From NCBI GenBank assembly GCA_001898835.1, contig MKVM01000001.1, positions 986,466 through 1,050,465 of the forward strand: 64,000 bases of DNA, in the 5' to 3' direction. Made by a program: the position numbers and the translations under genes. This DNA comes from Micrococcales bacterium 72-143 (GTDB lineage Bacteria > Actinomycetota > Actinomycetes > Actinomycetales > Microbacteriaceae). The notes under the pieces are model-generated. The model was not told the origin of the DNA. It saw only the letters and a program-made list of their open reading frames with translations, and did not search any database. Shown here piece by piece: positions 51,086-60,343 of this stretch (the stretch's first letter is position 1; every line of letters begins with the position of its first letter).

Positions 51086-51517
51086 ATGAGTCAACCCGCC
51101 GATCAGGACAGCGTCGGCTACGCGATCAAGCGGCTGCAGGCCGCGCTCCACGCCGCCATGGACGACGTGCTGCGCGAGCTCGGGATCGGCGTCTCGCAAT
51201 ACGCCTGCCTCACCGCCCTCGCTGCACGCCCCGAGCTCTCCAACGCCGAGCTGGCCCGGGCGGTCTTCGTCTCGCGCCAGGCGACGCACCAGCTGCTCAG
51301 CGGACTCCGCGACGCCGGCCTCGTCGAGAGCACCGGAACCGGCCGCGGCATCCGCCTCTCGCTCAGCGCCCGCGGGCGCGAGCTGCTCGCGGAGAGCGCC
51401 GAGCGGGTCGACGAGGTACAGGAGACGATGCTCGCCCCCCTCCCCGCCGAGCGTCGCGAGGGGCTGCGCGACGAGCTCATCCGCTGCGCCGAGGCGCTCG
51501 AGGCGGTCGCGGAGTAG
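51086..51517 (+). CDS. MarR-family transcriptional regulator
   Basis: A 143-residue winged-helix regulator. The recognition region is SNAELARAVFVSRQATHQLLSGLRDAGLVES and the wing GTGRGIRLSLSARGRELL. MarR proteins usually repress their own gene and a divergent neighbour, releasing on binding a small phenolic or oxidising ligand. The gene starts inside the twin operator, so autorepression is very likely. Confidence 0.9.
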   Translation: MSQPADQDSVGYAIKRLQAALHAAMDDVLRELGIGVSQYACLTALAARPELSNAELARAVFVSRQATHQLLSGLRDAGLVESTGTGRGIRLSLSARGRELLAESAERVDEVQETMLAPLPAERREGLRDELIRCAEALEAVAE

Positions 51518-51543
51518 GGGCCGGGGAGGGTATCGCTCCGCGG

Positions 51544-51936
51544 CTACCCGACCAGCGGGAGGTGCTCGCCGTCGAGGTAGACCCAGCGGCCGTCCGCGCG
51601 CACGAAGCGCGAGCGCTCGTGCAGCAGGCCCGCGCCATCCGGGCCGCGGTACGAGGCGCGGAACTCCACGACACCCTCCGCGTCGTCCGGTCCGCCCGCG
51701 AGCGTATCGACGAGCTGCAGCCGGCGCCACGCGAGCCCCGGCTCCAGCTCGAGCGTGGCGGGTCGGGTCGACGGATGCCACGACGCGAGCAGGTAGGACG
51801 CGTCACCCCGCGCGAAGGCGCTGAACCGCGAGCGCATGAGCGCCTCGGCCGTGACCGCCGGCTCGCCGCCGTGGACGGGGCCACAGCACGCCGCATAGGG
51901 ACGACCGGAGCCGCAGGGGCACGCCCCCTCGCTCAT
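51544..51936 (-). CDS. YchJ-family SEC-C protein (UPF0225)
   Basis: A 130-residue protein. The N-terminal CPCGSGRPYAACCGP is a SEC-C-type zinc motif, followed by the YchJ core (LMRSRFSAFARGDASYLLASWHPSTRP, LHERSRFVRADGRWVYLDG). The function is unknown. Its ATG overlaps the DUF2469 frame at 51933-51936, so it begins just where that upstream gene ends and the two are cotranscribed. Confidence 0.85.
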   Translation of the reverse strand: MSEGACPCGSGRPYAACCGPVHGGEPAVTAEALMRSRFSAFARGDASYLLASWHPSTRPATLELEPGLAWRRLQLVDTLAGGPDDAEGVVEFRASYRGPDGAGLLHERSRFVRADGRWVYLDGEHLPLVG

Positions 51937-52256
51937 TCGTCGAGCGCGAGCTCCTTCGGGAGCTCCAGGTCCTTGTCGCCGCGCACCTCGACGTTGACGT
52001 CCTTGAAGGTGAGCACCCGCACGCTCTTCACGAAGCGGTCGGCGCGGTACACATCCCACACCCACACGTCGTTCATGGTGAGCTCGAAGTAGAAGTCGTG
52101 CTCGGTGTCGTGCCGCTCGAGGGTCACGTCGTTCGCGAGGTAGAAGCGGCGCTCCGTCTCGATCACGTATTTGAACTGGCCCACCACATCGCGGTACTCG
52201 CGATACAGCGAGAGCTCCATCTCGCGGTCGTAGTCGTCGAACTCGTCCTCGTCCAT
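51933..52256 (-). CDS. DUF2469 protein
   Basis: A 107-residue acidic protein (MDEDEFDDYDREMELSLYRE, FYFELTMNDVWVWDVYR) of the DUF2469 family, nearly universal in actinobacteria next to rnhB and lepB. Its role is unknown. TAGACT lies seven bases before the ATG, so it seems to be transcribed from its own leaderless promoter as well as by read-through from rnhB. Confidence 0.9.
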   Translation of the reverse strand: MDEDEFDDYDREMELSLYREYRDVVGQFKYVIETERRFYLANDVTLERHDTEHDFYFELTMNDVWVWDVYRADRFVKSVRVLTFKDVNVEVRGDKDLELPKELALDE

Positions 52257-52300
52257 CGGAGCGAGTCTAGTTGGCGCGGTCGGCGGTCTGGAGCCGCGGC

Positions 52301-52966
52301 TCAGAACAGCGCGGGCTGGCGCAGCCAGCTCCAGCGGTGCAGCGCGGATGCGCCGAGCCGGTCGATCGCGGCGTAGTGCGTCGCCGAGGCGTAGCCCTTG
52401 TTGCTCGGCCAGTCGTACCCCGGGTGCACGGCATCCGCCTCCACCATCAGGCGATCGCGGTGCACCTTCGCGAGCACGGATGCGGCGGCGACGCTCGCGC
52501 AGTCCCGGTCGGCCTTCACCCGGGTCGTCACCCGCGGACGGGAGGTGTCGGGCCAATCGGCGAGCGCCGGCGTGAGCCAGTCGTGCGAGCCGTCGAGCAC
52601 GACCACCGCCGCCTCCACCGGCACGCCCTGAACCACGAGCGACTCGAGCGCCCGGACGGCGGCGAGGCCGAGCCCCGCGATGATGCCGAGCGCGTCGACC
52701 TCCGTGTTGTCGGCGAGCCCCACGGCGGAGTGGGGCGCCCAGGCGAGAACCTCCGGGTGCAGCTGGTCGCGGCGCTGCTCCGACAGCAGCTTCGAGTCGC
52801 GCAGCCCCTTCGGCATCCGGCGCACGTCGGGCAGGAACACGCCGAGCCCCACTGCGACCGGGCCCGCGATCGCGCCGCGGCCGACCTCGTCGCAGCCGAT
52901 CACGAGCGCGGCCCCCTCGCGGAAGAGCGCCCGCTCCATCCGCAGTGTGGGATCGGCGACCGTCAT
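52301..52966 (-). CDS. rnhB: Ribonuclease HII
   Basis: A 221-residue RNase HII that removes ribonucleotides from DNA. The first acidic pair is in VIGCDEVGRGAIAGPV, with the third Asp in VVLDGSHDWL and the fourth in KADRDCASVAAASVLAKVHRD. The tail NKGYASATHYAAIDRLGAS is family-specific. The ATG overlaps the lepB stop as ATGA. Confidence 0.95.
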   Translation of the reverse strand: MTVADPTLRMERALFREGAALVIGCDEVGRGAIAGPVAVGLGVFLPDVRRMPKGLRDSKLLSEQRRDQLHPEVLAWAPHSAVGLADNTEVDALGIIAGLGLAAVRALESLVVQGVPVEAAVVVLDGSHDWLTPALADWPDTSRPRVTTRVKADRDCASVAAASVLAKVHRDRLMVEADAVHPGYDWPSNKGYASATHYAAIDRLGASALHRWSWLRQPALF

Positions 52967-53784
52967 CCGCCCGAGGTCTCCGTTGCCGTCGGCTCGGAGC
53001 TCGGGGCGCCGCCGTTCTCGACCCCGTCGAACACGAGCGGGTAGTTGTCGAGCCAGGTCCACCGGTTCATCGGCCAGGAGATCAGGATGGCGCGGCCCAC
53101 GACGTCGTCGATGGGCACGAAGCCGTTGCCCGGCTTGTCGCGGTTGTAGCGGGAGTCGCGCGAGTTCCAGCGGTTGTCGCCCATGACCCAGAGGGACCCC
53201 TCGGGCACCCTCACGTCGAAGTCGTCCTTCGACACCGTCGTCACCCCCTCGGGCAGCTTCACGTAGTCGGACTCGTCGAGCGGGACGCCGTTGACCGACA
53301 TCCGCCCGAAGTCGTCGCAGCACACCACGTGGTCGCCGGGCAGGCCGATGACGCGCTTGATGAGGTGGTCATTCGAGTCGGGGGCGGTGAGGCCGACGAT
53401 CGAGCCGAGCCACTCGAAGAAACCCGAGATCGGGTCCTTCGGGGGTTCGAAGGACGGGTCGAGCCAGCCGCCCGGGTCCTTGAACACGACCACGTCGCCG
53501 TGCTCGATCGGCGTGACCTCGGGCACGAGCTGGTTGACGATGATGCGGTCGTTGACGAGCAGGGTGTCCTGCATCGACTCGGAGGGGATGTAGAACGACC
53601 GGATGAGGAAGGTCTTGATGAGGAAGGAGATGACGATCGCCGCGAGGATGATGAGGGCCACGTCGCGCAGGAACAGCGCGAACCCCTTCTTGCGTTTGCC
53701 GGTCGTCCCGGTCTCGGCCTCGGCCGCCTCGTCCACGTCTTCCGCGGGTGTCTCCTCCGCGCGCGCCTGGGTGTCCTCGCTCAT
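52963..53784 (-). CDS. lepB: Signal peptidase I (housekeeping, Ser-Lys type)
   Basis: A 273-residue signal peptidase. One N-terminal helix (VALIILAAIVISFLIKTFL) is followed by the catalytic Ser in IPSESMQDTLL and Lys in HLIKRVIGLPGD, and by VMGDNRWNSRDSR. An acidic cytoplasmic leader of 30 residues is present. It removes Sec signal peptides in general, in contrast to the Ser-His enzyme of the fibre operon. A GGGGAG site precedes the ATG. The order rplS-lepB-rnhB is conserved in actinobacteria. Confidence 0.95.
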   Translation of the reverse strand: MSEDTQARAEETPAEDVDEAAEAETGTTGKRKKGFALFLRDVALIILAAIVISFLIKTFLIRSFYIPSESMQDTLLVNDRIIVNQLVPEVTPIEHGDVVVFKDPGGWLDPSFEPPKDPISGFFEWLGSIVGLTAPDSNDHLIKRVIGLPGDHVVCCDDFGRMSVNGVPLDESDYVKLPEGVTTVSKDDFDVRVPEGSLWVMGDNRWNSRDSRYNRDKPGNGFVPIDDVVGRAILISWPMNRWTWLDNYPLVFDGVENGGAPSSEPTATETSGG

Positions 53785-53865
53785 CACTCCCCTGAGATCC
53801 CTGCAAGCATATGCGCGCCCGGAGCGGTCGCACGGCATCCGACGCGCGCCGTACCCGGAACGCGA

Positions 53866-53902
53866 CGGAGCCCGGCCCCGCGGGTGCGGGAACCGGGCTC
53901 CG
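53866..53902 (-). terminator. Terminator of rplS
   Basis: CGGAGCCCGG (53866-53875) and CCGGGCTCCG (53893-53902) form a 10-bp stem, extended inside by CCCGC/GCGGG. It lies 20 bases beyond the rplS stop and before lepB. Confidence 0.75.
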
Positions 53903-53921
53903 GACGGATGCGGCGGGCGCT

Positions 53922-54269
53922 CTACGCGTCGCGCTTCTCCTTGATCTTGGCCTTCTTGCCGCGCAGCTCGCGCAGGTAGTAGAGCTTGGCGCGACGGACG
54001 TCACCGCGGGTGACGACCTCGATGTGGTCGATGACGGGCGAGTGCACCGGGAAGGTGCGCTCGACGCCGACCTGGAAGCTGACCTTGCGGACCGTGAAGG
54101 TCTCGCGGACACCCTCGTTCGAGCGGCCGATGACGACGCCCTGGAAGACCTGGATACGGCTGCGCGAGCCTTCGATGATGTTCACGTGCACCTTGACGGT
54201 GTCGCCGGGGCGGAACTCGGGGATGTCGGAACGCAGCGATGCGGCGTCGACGTCGTCGAGGATGTGCAT
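53922..54269 (-). CDS. rplS: 50S ribosomal protein L19
   Basis: A 115-residue L19 of standard length. [45 protein letters not shown] and [17 protein letters not shown] are diagnostic. It has a spacer of about 170 bases upstream in which I see no gene. It is followed by a clear terminator. Confidence 0.97.
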   Translation of the reverse strand: MHILDDVDAASLRSDIPEFRPGDTVKVHVNIIEGSRSRIQVFQGVVIGRSNEGVRETFTVRKVSFQVGVERTFPVHSPVIDHIEVVTRGDVRRAKLYYLRELRGKKAKIKEKRDA

Positions 54270-54443
54270 GGGATTCTTCGCTCTCTGCGCCCGCCACAGG
54301 TCGACCGCGGGTATACGTGAATTCTGGGATGTCGTGCGCTCAGTCGCGGATGCGGCCCCCCTGTGGCAGGGCCGTGCGGACGCACAAAGAGCAATTCTGC
54401 CACATCCGGAGGCCCGCGGGCGACCCGACCCCGGCCGCTCGGC

Positions 54444-55250
54444 TCAGCCCGGCGCGCCCGGCTCGTCCCAGCGGGTCTCGGGGGTGCGGCAGCTTCCCCG
54501 GAACACGAACTGGGAGGGCAGCTTTCGCTCGTGGCTCGTCCAGTCGATGGGCGGGCGCTTCGCGTCGTCGGGCACGTAGCCGAGCCGGTACACGGCCATG
54601 AGCTCGAGCTCGTCAGGCACCTCGAGCAGCCGCACGATCTCATCCCACGCCCCCGGCACCTCCATGGGGAAGGAGATGAACTGGATGCCCATGCCGAGCA
54701 TCGTCGTCGTGAGCCACACGTTCTCCATCGCGGCGCCCATCGAGAACACCGAGTAGAACGACGAGAGCTCCCCCGGTCGGTACTCGGCGCGGTCGAGCAT
54801 GACGCCGAGCAGCAACGGCGCCCCGGCGACGAGCTTGCGGTTCTCCTCGCCGAGCAGCTGCGGCACCCGCATGGTGTTCATGAGCTTCTGCCCGCGCTTC
54901 GTGAACACCTGCCCCGTGAACGGCCGCAGCGGTGCCGGAAGCTTGTCGAACAGCATCCCGCTGCGGGTGCGCTCCATCTCCTCCCGGCTGAACCGGAAGT
55001 AGGGCTTGTAGCGCTCGAAGAAGGTGCCGTTCGACATCGCCGTCGTCATCGACGCGCCACTGATGCGGGCGATCTCCTCGATCGTCGCGCGCTCCTCGAT
55101 GAGCACGAAGCGCCACGGCTGGCTGTTGAGCTGGGAGGGCGCGCGGCTCGCGACCTCCATGAGCAGCCGCTGGTGCTCCTCGGACACCGGGTGCGGGCTG
55201 AGCGGGCCGTTCGTCGTCTTGCGACGGCGCACCACCTCGAGGAAATCCAT
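54444..55250 (-). CDS. Nitroreductase-family flavoprotein
   Basis: A 268-residue protein. The FMN-binding start is [18 protein letters not shown] and [19 protein letters not shown] is the family signature; [38 protein letters not shown] is the C-terminal FMN site. Reactions in the family range from nitro reduction to dehydrogenation of natural products. As the last gene of a type III polyketide synthase operon it could oxidise or reduce the polyketide. The ATG overlaps the upstream stop. Confidence 0.88.
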   Translation of the reverse strand: MDFLEVVRRRKTTNGPLSPHPVSEEHQRLLMEVASRAPSQLNSQPWRFVLIEERATIEEIARISGASMTTAMSNGTFFERYKPYFRFSREEMERTRSGMLFDKLPAPLRPFTGQVFTKRGQKLMNTMRVPQLLGEENRKLVAGAPLLLGVMLDRAEYRPGELSSFYSVFSMGAAMENVWLTTTMLGMGIQFISFPMEVPGAWDEIVRLLEVPDELELMAVYRLGYVPDDAKRPPIDWTSHERKLPSQFVFRGSCRTPETRWDEPGAPG

Positions 55251-55609
55251 CACCGTGCTCCCTTCCTGGAACGTCTGCGCCCGTCCGAGCGCCAGGCCAC
55301 CGCGAGCGCCGCGGCCATGAACGGCGCGATGGAGGCGGCGATCGCCGGATGCCGCGGCCCGCGGGTGCCCGCGTACGGGATGACGGCGAGCGGCACGAGC
55401 GCGGGGGCGAGCACGGCTCCGCGAGCGCCCCGCCCGGCGACGAGCGACGCGGTCGCCGCGACCGTCGCGGCGGCCGTGTTCACGTAGAGCGCGTGGTGCA
55501 GCCAGTGCGCGCGACCGGTGCGGATGCGTCCCGTCGCGACCCCGATGCCGAGCGCGCAGTTGGCGAGGTAGGCGGCCGCGGCGTAGCTCGTGAGCGCACG
55601 GGCGATCAT
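55250..55609 (-). CDS. Small membrane protein of the polyketide operon
   Basis: A 119-residue protein with three to four hydrophobic segments ([60 protein letters not shown]). No family is recognised. It is coupled on both sides (ATGA and TGATG overlaps) to the methyltransferase and nitroreductase genes and so belongs to the same pathway or its membrane localisation. Confidence 0.72.
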   Translation of the reverse strand: MIARALTSYAAAAYLANCALGIGVATGRIRTGRAHWLHHALYVNTAAATVAATASLVAGRGARGAVLAPALVPLAVIPYAGTRGPRHPAIAASIAPFMAAALAVAWRSDGRRRSRKGAR

Positions 55610-56301
55610 GCGGTGCCCTCCGCACCGAGCCCCCGGCTGAGCAGCACCCGGAACGGGCGCACCGACTCGGCGTGCCATCCGGGCGGTGCCGCGTGCCGCA
55701 GCTCGTCGAGTGTGTAGCTGCGGCGGATCGACGCCCGCCCGTCGCCATGCAGGAACGACCGACCCGCCACGGGCAGCGTCGCGACCGTGTAGAGGCCGAA
55801 CGCGAGGCGGGAGCGGCGGATGTCACCGTGCAGCTGCCGCGGCGCGAGCGGCGCACACTCGTCCAGGAATCCGCCGAGGTCCTCCAGGTGGTGCAGCACG
55901 TGGTTCGACACGACGAGGTCGAACCGCTCCCCCGCCCCCGCGAGCTCCGAAGCCGAGGCCCGCAGGTAGGCGACGCCCGGATGCGGCTCTCGCGTCGCGA
56001 AGGCGTGGGCACGCGGGTCCGGGTCGGCGGCGAGCACCTGCAGCCGCAGCCCGTCGCGGCGCGCCCACCCCGCGATCGCGCGGGCGATGTCGCCGCCGCC
56101 CGAGCCGATGTCGAGCAGGCGGGTGTCGTGCGCGGACGAGAGGAGGGGGCGGATGCGCGAGCGGTAGACGCCGCGCCACCCCGAGACGACACGGTTCACG
56201 ACGCGGAACTGCCGGTAGGTGGCGTCGAGCTTCACCGGATCGCACGCGGGGTCGTCCATCGCCTCCCGCAGCGCGGTGGCGCGCACCGCCCATCCGCTCA
56301 C
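55606..56301 (-). CDS. SAM-dependent methyltransferase of the polyketide operon
   Basis: A 231-residue class I methyltransferase. The SAM site is [17 protein letters not shown], with [12 protein letters not shown] as the acidic strand and [15 protein letters not shown] as motif IV. Similar enzymes follow type III polyketide synthases in bacterial alkylpyrone/alkylresorcinol clusters and O-methylate the product; this is inference from position. The start is a GTG overlapping the polyketide synthase stop (GTGA). Confidence 0.88.
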   Translation of the reverse strand: MSGWAVRATALREAMDDPACDPVKLDATYRQFRVVNRVVSGWRGVYRSRIRPLLSSAHDTRLLDIGSGGGDIARAIAGWARRDGLRLQVLAADPDPRAHAFATREPHPGVAYLRASASELAGAGERFDLVVSNHVLHHLEDLGGFLDECAPLAPRQLHGDIRRSRLAFGLYTVATLPVAGRSFLHGDGRASIRRSYTLDELRHAAPPGWHAESVRPFRVLLSRGLGAEGTA

Positions 56302-57389
56302 GCGCGGCTCCCCGCGGGCTCCACGCGCATCCGGGCGGCCTCGAGCGTCAGGCCGGGACCGAACGCGGCGGCGCACACCGTCCCGCGGGCGCCGCCGGTC
56401 AGCAGCTCGCGCAGCACGAAGAGCACCGTCGGGCTCGACATGTTGCCGTAGTCGGACAGCACCGCGCGCGAGGGCGCCATCGCCGTCTCGGGAAGCCCCA
56501 GCGCATCCTCCACGTGGTCGAGGATGCTGCGGCCGCCGGGGTGCACCGCCCACGCGTCGACCGCCTGCGGGCCCTCGGGCAGCAGCGGCGCGAGCGCGGT
56601 GCGGATGCCGCGTCCGATGTGCCCGGGCACCCGGCTCGAGAGGTGCATGACGAAGCCCGCGTCGCCCACCATCCAGCGCATCTCGTCGACGCTGTCGGGC
56701 AGCACGTCGGTGAGGAAGCCGTCGAGCGCGAGCGCGTCGCCCGCGGCGGGGCGGGCGGACACGACCGCGGCGGCCGCGCCGTCGGCGAACAGCGACATCG
56801 CGACGATCTGCTCGGGCTCATCGGTGGCCTGCAGGTGCAGCGTGCACAGCTCGACGCACACGACGAGCACGACCGCCTCGGGGTCGGCCCCGCAGTAGGC
56901 GTCGGCGGCCCGCAGCGCGGGGAACGCGCCCGCGCATCCCATGAAGCCGACGTGCAGCCGCGCCGTCGACGGGGCGAGCCCGAGCGCCTGCACGAGCGCG
57001 AGGTCGGTGCCGGGCGAGACGAAGCCCGTGCACGACACGGTCACGAGGTGGCTGACCTCGTCCGCCGCGACGCTCGCCGACGCGAGGGCGCGACGGGCCG
57101 CGTCGATCGCGAGCGCCGGCGCGTACCGCGCGTAGAGGGCGGTCCGCTCGCTCGTCGGCGCGGGACGGATGCCGCCGTCGGCATCCACGAGCGGGGAGTC
57201 CCGCGGGGCGACCAGCTCGTCGATCACGGTGTGGCGCTGCTCGATGCCCGAGGCGTCGAAGGCGGTCGCGATGAGACGCGTGCCGAGACGCGACAGGCCC
57301 GCCTGCCTCGCGAACAGATCACGCGCATCCACCTGCCGGAGCACCGCGTCGGGGACGGCGGTCTCGAGGGAGTGGATGCGGCTGGTCAC
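56298..57389 (-). CDS. Type III polyketide synthase
   Basis: A 363-residue chalcone/stilbene-synthase-like enzyme. The catalytic triad is visible: Cys152 in GFMGCAGAFPALRAA, His in AVHPGGRSILDHV and Asn in LSDYGNMSSPTV. It condenses an acyl-CoA starter with malonyl-CoA units to give pyrones or resorcinols. The product cannot be read from the sequence. The GTG start overlaps the upstream membrane-protein stop. The five-gene operon, all overlapping, suggests a membrane-associated lipid or pigment. Confidence 0.93.
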   Translation of the reverse strand: MTSRIHSLETAVPDAVLRQVDARDLFARQAGLSRLGTRLIATAFDASGIEQRHTVIDELVAPRDSPLVDADGGIRPAPTSERTALYARYAPALAIDAARRALASASVAADEVSHLVTVSCTGFVSPGTDLALVQALGLAPSTARLHVGFMGCAGAFPALRAADAYCGADPEAVVLVVCVELCTLHLQATDEPEQIVAMSLFADGAAAAVVSARPAAGDALALDGFLTDVLPDSVDEMRWMVGDAGFVMHLSSRVPGHIGRGIRTALAPLLPEGPQAVDAWAVHPGGRSILDHVEDALGLPETAMAPSRAVLSDYGNMSSPTVLFVLRELLTGGARGTVCAAAFGPGLTLEAARMRVEPAGSRA

Positions 57390-57898
57390 GAAGCGGGGCC
57401 GCGATCCGGCGGGGTGACGTCCTGCGACGTCACCACGATGACCTCGCCGATGTCGACCGGCGCCTGCTGCTGGGGAACGGATGCGCGGGCGCCCCCCAGC
57501 GTCGCCTCGACGTCGTCCATGGCCGCGCGGAAGCGGCGACGCCCCTCGGTGAGCAGCTCCCACAGCGCGAACCAGAAGGCACCCAGCACGAGCACGACGG
57601 CCGCCGCGACGATCGCCGGATGCGCGACGAAGCCCGCCGCGACGAGCACGAGCCAGAGCACGATCAGCACCGCGGCATCCCACGCGGACACCGCGCGCTC
57701 CTGCCGCACCCCCGGCCGCCACACCACGAGCCCGCCGATGAGCAGCAGCAGCACGAACAGGATCGGGCACACGATGAGGTAGCCGAGGAAGCTCCAGCCG
57801 ATGCCGTCGAGCAGGATCCCGCGGCCCACGAGAACCCACACGGGCAGCAGCACCGCGAGCGGGAACAGCAGGCGGTAGACGACGCGGCGGACGACCAT
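57386..57898 (-). CDS. Membrane protein heading the polyketide operon
   Basis: A 170-residue protein with four helices (LLFPLAVLLPVWVLV, FLGYLIVCPILFVLLLLIGGLVV, AAVLIVLWLVLVAAGFVA, AIVAAAVVLVLGAFWFALW). A soluble tail of about 50 residues ends the protein. No named family is recognised. TAGCCT lies six bases before the ATG, so it is probably leaderless. It overlaps the polyketide synthase gene by four bases. Confidence 0.75.
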   Translation of the reverse strand: MVVRRVVYRLLFPLAVLLPVWVLVGRGILLDGIGWSFLGYLIVCPILFVLLLLIGGLVVWRPGVRQERAVSAWDAAVLIVLWLVLVAAGFVAHPAIVAAAVVLVLGAFWFALWELLTEGRRRFRAAMDDVEATLGGARASVPQQQAPVDIGEVIVVTSQDVTPPDRGPAS

Positions 57899-57920
57899 CC
57901 GCCAAGGCTACGCTCGAAAG
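57899..57920. promoter_or_regulatory. Overlapping divergent -10 boxes in a 22-bp intergenic region
   Basis: The minus-strand -10-like TAGCCT (57905-57910) and the plus-strand TACGCT (57909-57914) share two bases. Each is exactly six bases from its start codon. The two transcripts, polyketide operon and map, would thus both be leaderless and compete for the same DNA. Confidence 0.6.
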
Positions 57921-58691
57921 GTGATTGAACTCCGGACTCCCGCTGAGATCGAGCAGATGAGACCCGCCGGCCGTTTCGTGGCGAGCGTGCTCGAGGCGAC
58001 CCGCGACGCCGCCGACGTGGGGGTCAACCTGCTCGAGCTCGACGCCCTCGCCCACGAGATGATCCGCGCGGCCGGGGCGGAGTCCTGCTACATCGACTAC
58101 CACCCCTCCTTCGGCGCGTCCCCGTTCGGCAAGGTCATCTGCACCTCCGTCAACGACGCCGTGCTGCACGGGCTGCCCCACGACTACCGCCTACGCGACG
58201 GCGACCTGCTCTCGCTGGACTTCGCGGCATCCGTCGACGGCTGGGTGGCGGACTCGGCACTCTCGATCGTCGTCGGCGAGGCCGACCCGGCCGACCTCGA
58301 GCTCATCCGGACCACCGAGCGGGCGCTCGACGCGGCCATCGCGACGGCGACCGTCGGGCATCGCATCGGCGACATCTCGGCCGCGATCGGCGACGTCGCC
58401 GACGAGGCGGGGCTCACCGTCAACCTCGACTTCGGCGGCCACGGGGTCGGCCGCACGATGCACGGCGACCCGCACGTGCCCAACGACGGCCGGCGCAAGC
58501 GCGGCCTGCCGCTGCGCGAGGGGCTCGTGCTCGCGATCGAGCCGTGGTTCATGCGCGGCACCGACGAGATCTACACCGACCCCGACGGCTGGACGCTCCG
58601 CTCGCGCGACGGCTCCCGGGGCGCGCACTCCGAGCACACGGTCGCCATCACGGCCGACGGCCCGATCGTGCTCACCGCCCGCAGCTCCTGA
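57921..58691 (+). CDS. map: Methionine aminopeptidase, type I
   Basis: A 256-residue Map. The metal ligands are in LSLDFAASVDGWVADSALSI (two Asp), GGHGVGRTMH (His), AIEPW (Glu) and HSEHTVAI (Glu). It removes the initiator Met in the cytoplasm. The start is a GTG six bases after TACGCT (leaderless pattern). Its stop directly abuts the trmD stop on the other strand, with no spacer. Confidence 0.95.
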   Translation: MIELRTPAEIEQMRPAGRFVASVLEATRDAADVGVNLLELDALAHEMIRAAGAESCYIDYHPSFGASPFGKVICTSVNDAVLHGLPHDYRLRDGDLLSLDFAASVDGWVADSALSIVVGEADPADLELIRTTERALDAAIATATVGHRIGDISAAIGDVADEAGLTVNLDFGGHGVGRTMHGDPHVPNDGRRKRGLPLREGLVLAIEPWFMRGTDEIYTDPDGWTLRSRDGSRGAHSEHTVAITADGPIVLTARSS

Positions 58692-59390
58692 CTACGCCTC
58701 GCCGAGCAGCTCCGGTCGGACGCGGCGGGTGCGCTCGAGCTGCTGCTCGCGGCGCCAGGCGGCGATCGCGGCGTGGTTGCCCGAGAGCAGCACGGGCGGG
58801 GTCTCGAGGCCGCGCCAGACAGCGGGCTTCGTGTAGCTCGGGTACTCCAGCAGGCCGTCCTCGTGGCTCTCCTCGAGGAGCGAGTCGGGGTTGCCGACCA
58901 TGCCCGGCACGAGGCGTCCGGCCGCCTCGATCATCGCCATGACGGCGACCTCTCCTCCGTTCAGCACGTAGTCGCCGAGGCTCAGCTCGCGCACGGCGGC
59001 CACCTCGGGGCGCGTGGCGGTGTGCTCGATCACCCGCTGGTCGATTCCCTCGTAGCGGCCGCAGCAGAACACGAGCTGCGGCGCCTCGGCGAGCTCGCGC
59101 GCCACCGGCTGGCGGAACAGGTCACCTGCGGGCGTCGGGAACACGACCACCGCGTCCCGCGCATCCGCGAGCACGGCGTCGAGGGCCTCGCCCCACGGCT
59201 CGGGCTTCATGACCATGCCGGCTCCGCCACCCGCGGGGGTGTCGTCGACGGTGCGGTGACGGTCGTGGGTGAAGTCGCGCAGCTCGTGCACGCGGATGTC
59301 GATGAGCCCGCTCGTGCGCGCCTTGCCGAGGAGCGACACATCCAGCACGGAGAAGAACTCCGGGAAGATCGTGATGATGTCGATGCGCAC
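58692..59390 (-). CDS. trmD: tRNA (guanine-N1)-methyltransferase TrmD
   Basis: A 232-residue SPOUT enzyme that makes m1G37 in t[54 protein letters not shown] and [20 protein letters not shown] (the knot) are diagnostic. In most bacteria trmD directly follows rimM; here a nuclease-type gene and its palindromes lie between. It starts at a GTG with TACGCT (59397-59402) six bases upstream, so it has its own leaderless promoter. Confidence 0.96.
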   Translation of the reverse strand: MRIDIITIFPEFFSVLDVSLLGKARTSGLIDIRVHELRDFTHDRHRTVDDTPAGGGAGMVMKPEPWGEALDAVLADARDAVVVFPTPAGDLFRQPVARELAEAPQLVFCCGRYEGIDQRVIEHTATRPEVAAVRELSLGDYVLNGGEVAVMAMIEAAGRLVPGMVGNPDSLLEESHEDGLLEYPSYTKPAVWRGLETPPVLLSGNHAAIAAWRREQQLERTRRVRPELLGEA

Positions 59391-59407
59391 CCGTCGAGCG
59401 TAGCCGG

Positions 59408-59480
59408 GCGCGAAATCCGACGGGGGCGGCGCCTCGGCTGCAGGCAGCAGACATGCCGCGCTCTCCGTCGGATTTCGCGC
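59408..59480. repeat. Palindromic element E1 on the left of the AbiEi/DUF559 gene
   Basis: GCGCGAAATCCGACGG (59408-59423) and CCGTCGGATTTCGCGC (59465-59480) are perfect 16-bp inverted repeats with a 41-base centre. The element is related to E2 at 60338-60409 in length, arm sequence and the adjoining GGGCGGC. One arm position differs (A to C) and the partner arm changes to match (T to G). It lies between two divergent starts, so it is not a terminator. Confidence 0.7.
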
Positions 59481-59539
59481 TGTCCACAGTTCGCGGCCGC
59501 GGGCCCCGAGGAGGGTCGCGAGCTGTCAGAGTCTCCGGC

Positions 59540-60343
59540 ATGTCCGGCTTCTTCACGACGGCGCAGCTCAACGAGCACGGGATCGGTCACCGCGGCATCG
59601 CAGCCGCGGTGCGGGCTGGCACCCTGCTCCGGCTCCGGCGAGGGCGCTACTGCACCCCGGATGCGCCGCACGAGCTCGCCGCGGCAGTCCGGGTCGGCGG
59701 CGCGCTCAGCTGCGTCTCAGCACTGCGTCACCACGGCGTGTGGGTGCTCGAGCGCGATGAGCTCCACGTCCGTGTCGCGCGAGGGGTCGCCGCCGGGGCG
59801 GGCGCGACCGTGCACTGGTGCGATCAACAGCGCCTCACCCACGCTCCGCTCGACGATCCCGAGACGGCGCTCGGGGTGGCGATCGGGTGCCTCCCGTTCC
59901 GCTCCGCGGTCGTGGTCGCCGATTCACTCGCCAACCGCCGCATCCTCCCCGTTCAGACGGTGGAGGCGGTCTGCATGCGCACACCGCGCGGGCGCCGGGT
60001 GCTGGGTGTGCTGGAGCCGCGCTCGGAGTCCGGCTTGGAGACGCTCGCACGGCTCGCCCTCCGCAGTCGGCGGGTTCGCATCCGCCCGCAGGTCGAGATC
60101 CCGGGGATCGGACGGGTCGACCTCCTCATCGGCGACCGCCTGGTGCTCGAGCTCGACGGCGAGACATTCCACCAGGACTTCGATCGGGACCGTGCGCGCG
60201 ACCGCGCGCTCATCCTGGCGGGATACCTGCCCGTCCGGGTCAGCTACCGGCAGCTCATGCGCGACTGGGGTGAGGTCGAGCGGCAGCTGCTCGAGCTCGT
60301 GCGTCGCGGGGAGCATCTCCGGCGGCCGCTCGCCATGGTGTGA
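59540..60343 (+). CDS. AbiEi-antitoxin-like / DUF559 endonuclease-fold protein
   Basis: A 267-residue protein. The N-terminus (GFFTTAQLNEHGIGHRGIAAAVRAGTLLRLRRGRYC) is a winged helix like that of AbiEi type IV antitoxins. The C-terminus (RVDLLIGDRLVLELDGETFHQDFDRDRARDRALILAGYLPVRV) is a Vsr/DUF559-type PDDEXK fold with plausible Asp, Glu and Asp residues. No toxin gene is adjacent. It is bracketed by the palindromes E1 and E2 and interrupts the conserved rimM-trmD pair, which suggests a mobile or acquired cassette. The ATG at 59540 keeps E1 noncoding; CAGAGT lies seven bases before it. Confidence 0.82.
   Translation: MSGFFTTAQLNEHGIGHRGIAAAVRAGTLLRLRRGRYCTPDAPHELAAAVRVGGALSCVSALRHHGVWVLERDELHVRVARGVAAGAGATVHWCDQQRLTHAPLDDPETALGVAIGCLPFRSAVVVADSLANRRILPVQTVEAVCMRTPRGRRVLGVLEPRSESGLETLARLALRSRRVRIRPQVEIPGIGRVDLLIGDRLVLELDGETFHQDFDRDRARDRALILAGYLPVRVSYRQLMRDWGEVERQLLELVRRGEHLRRPLAMV

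Noticed and set aside
59408..59480. Element E1 as a transcription terminator.
   Set aside because: It lies between two divergent start codons, so no transcript would end there unless antisense transcription exists.
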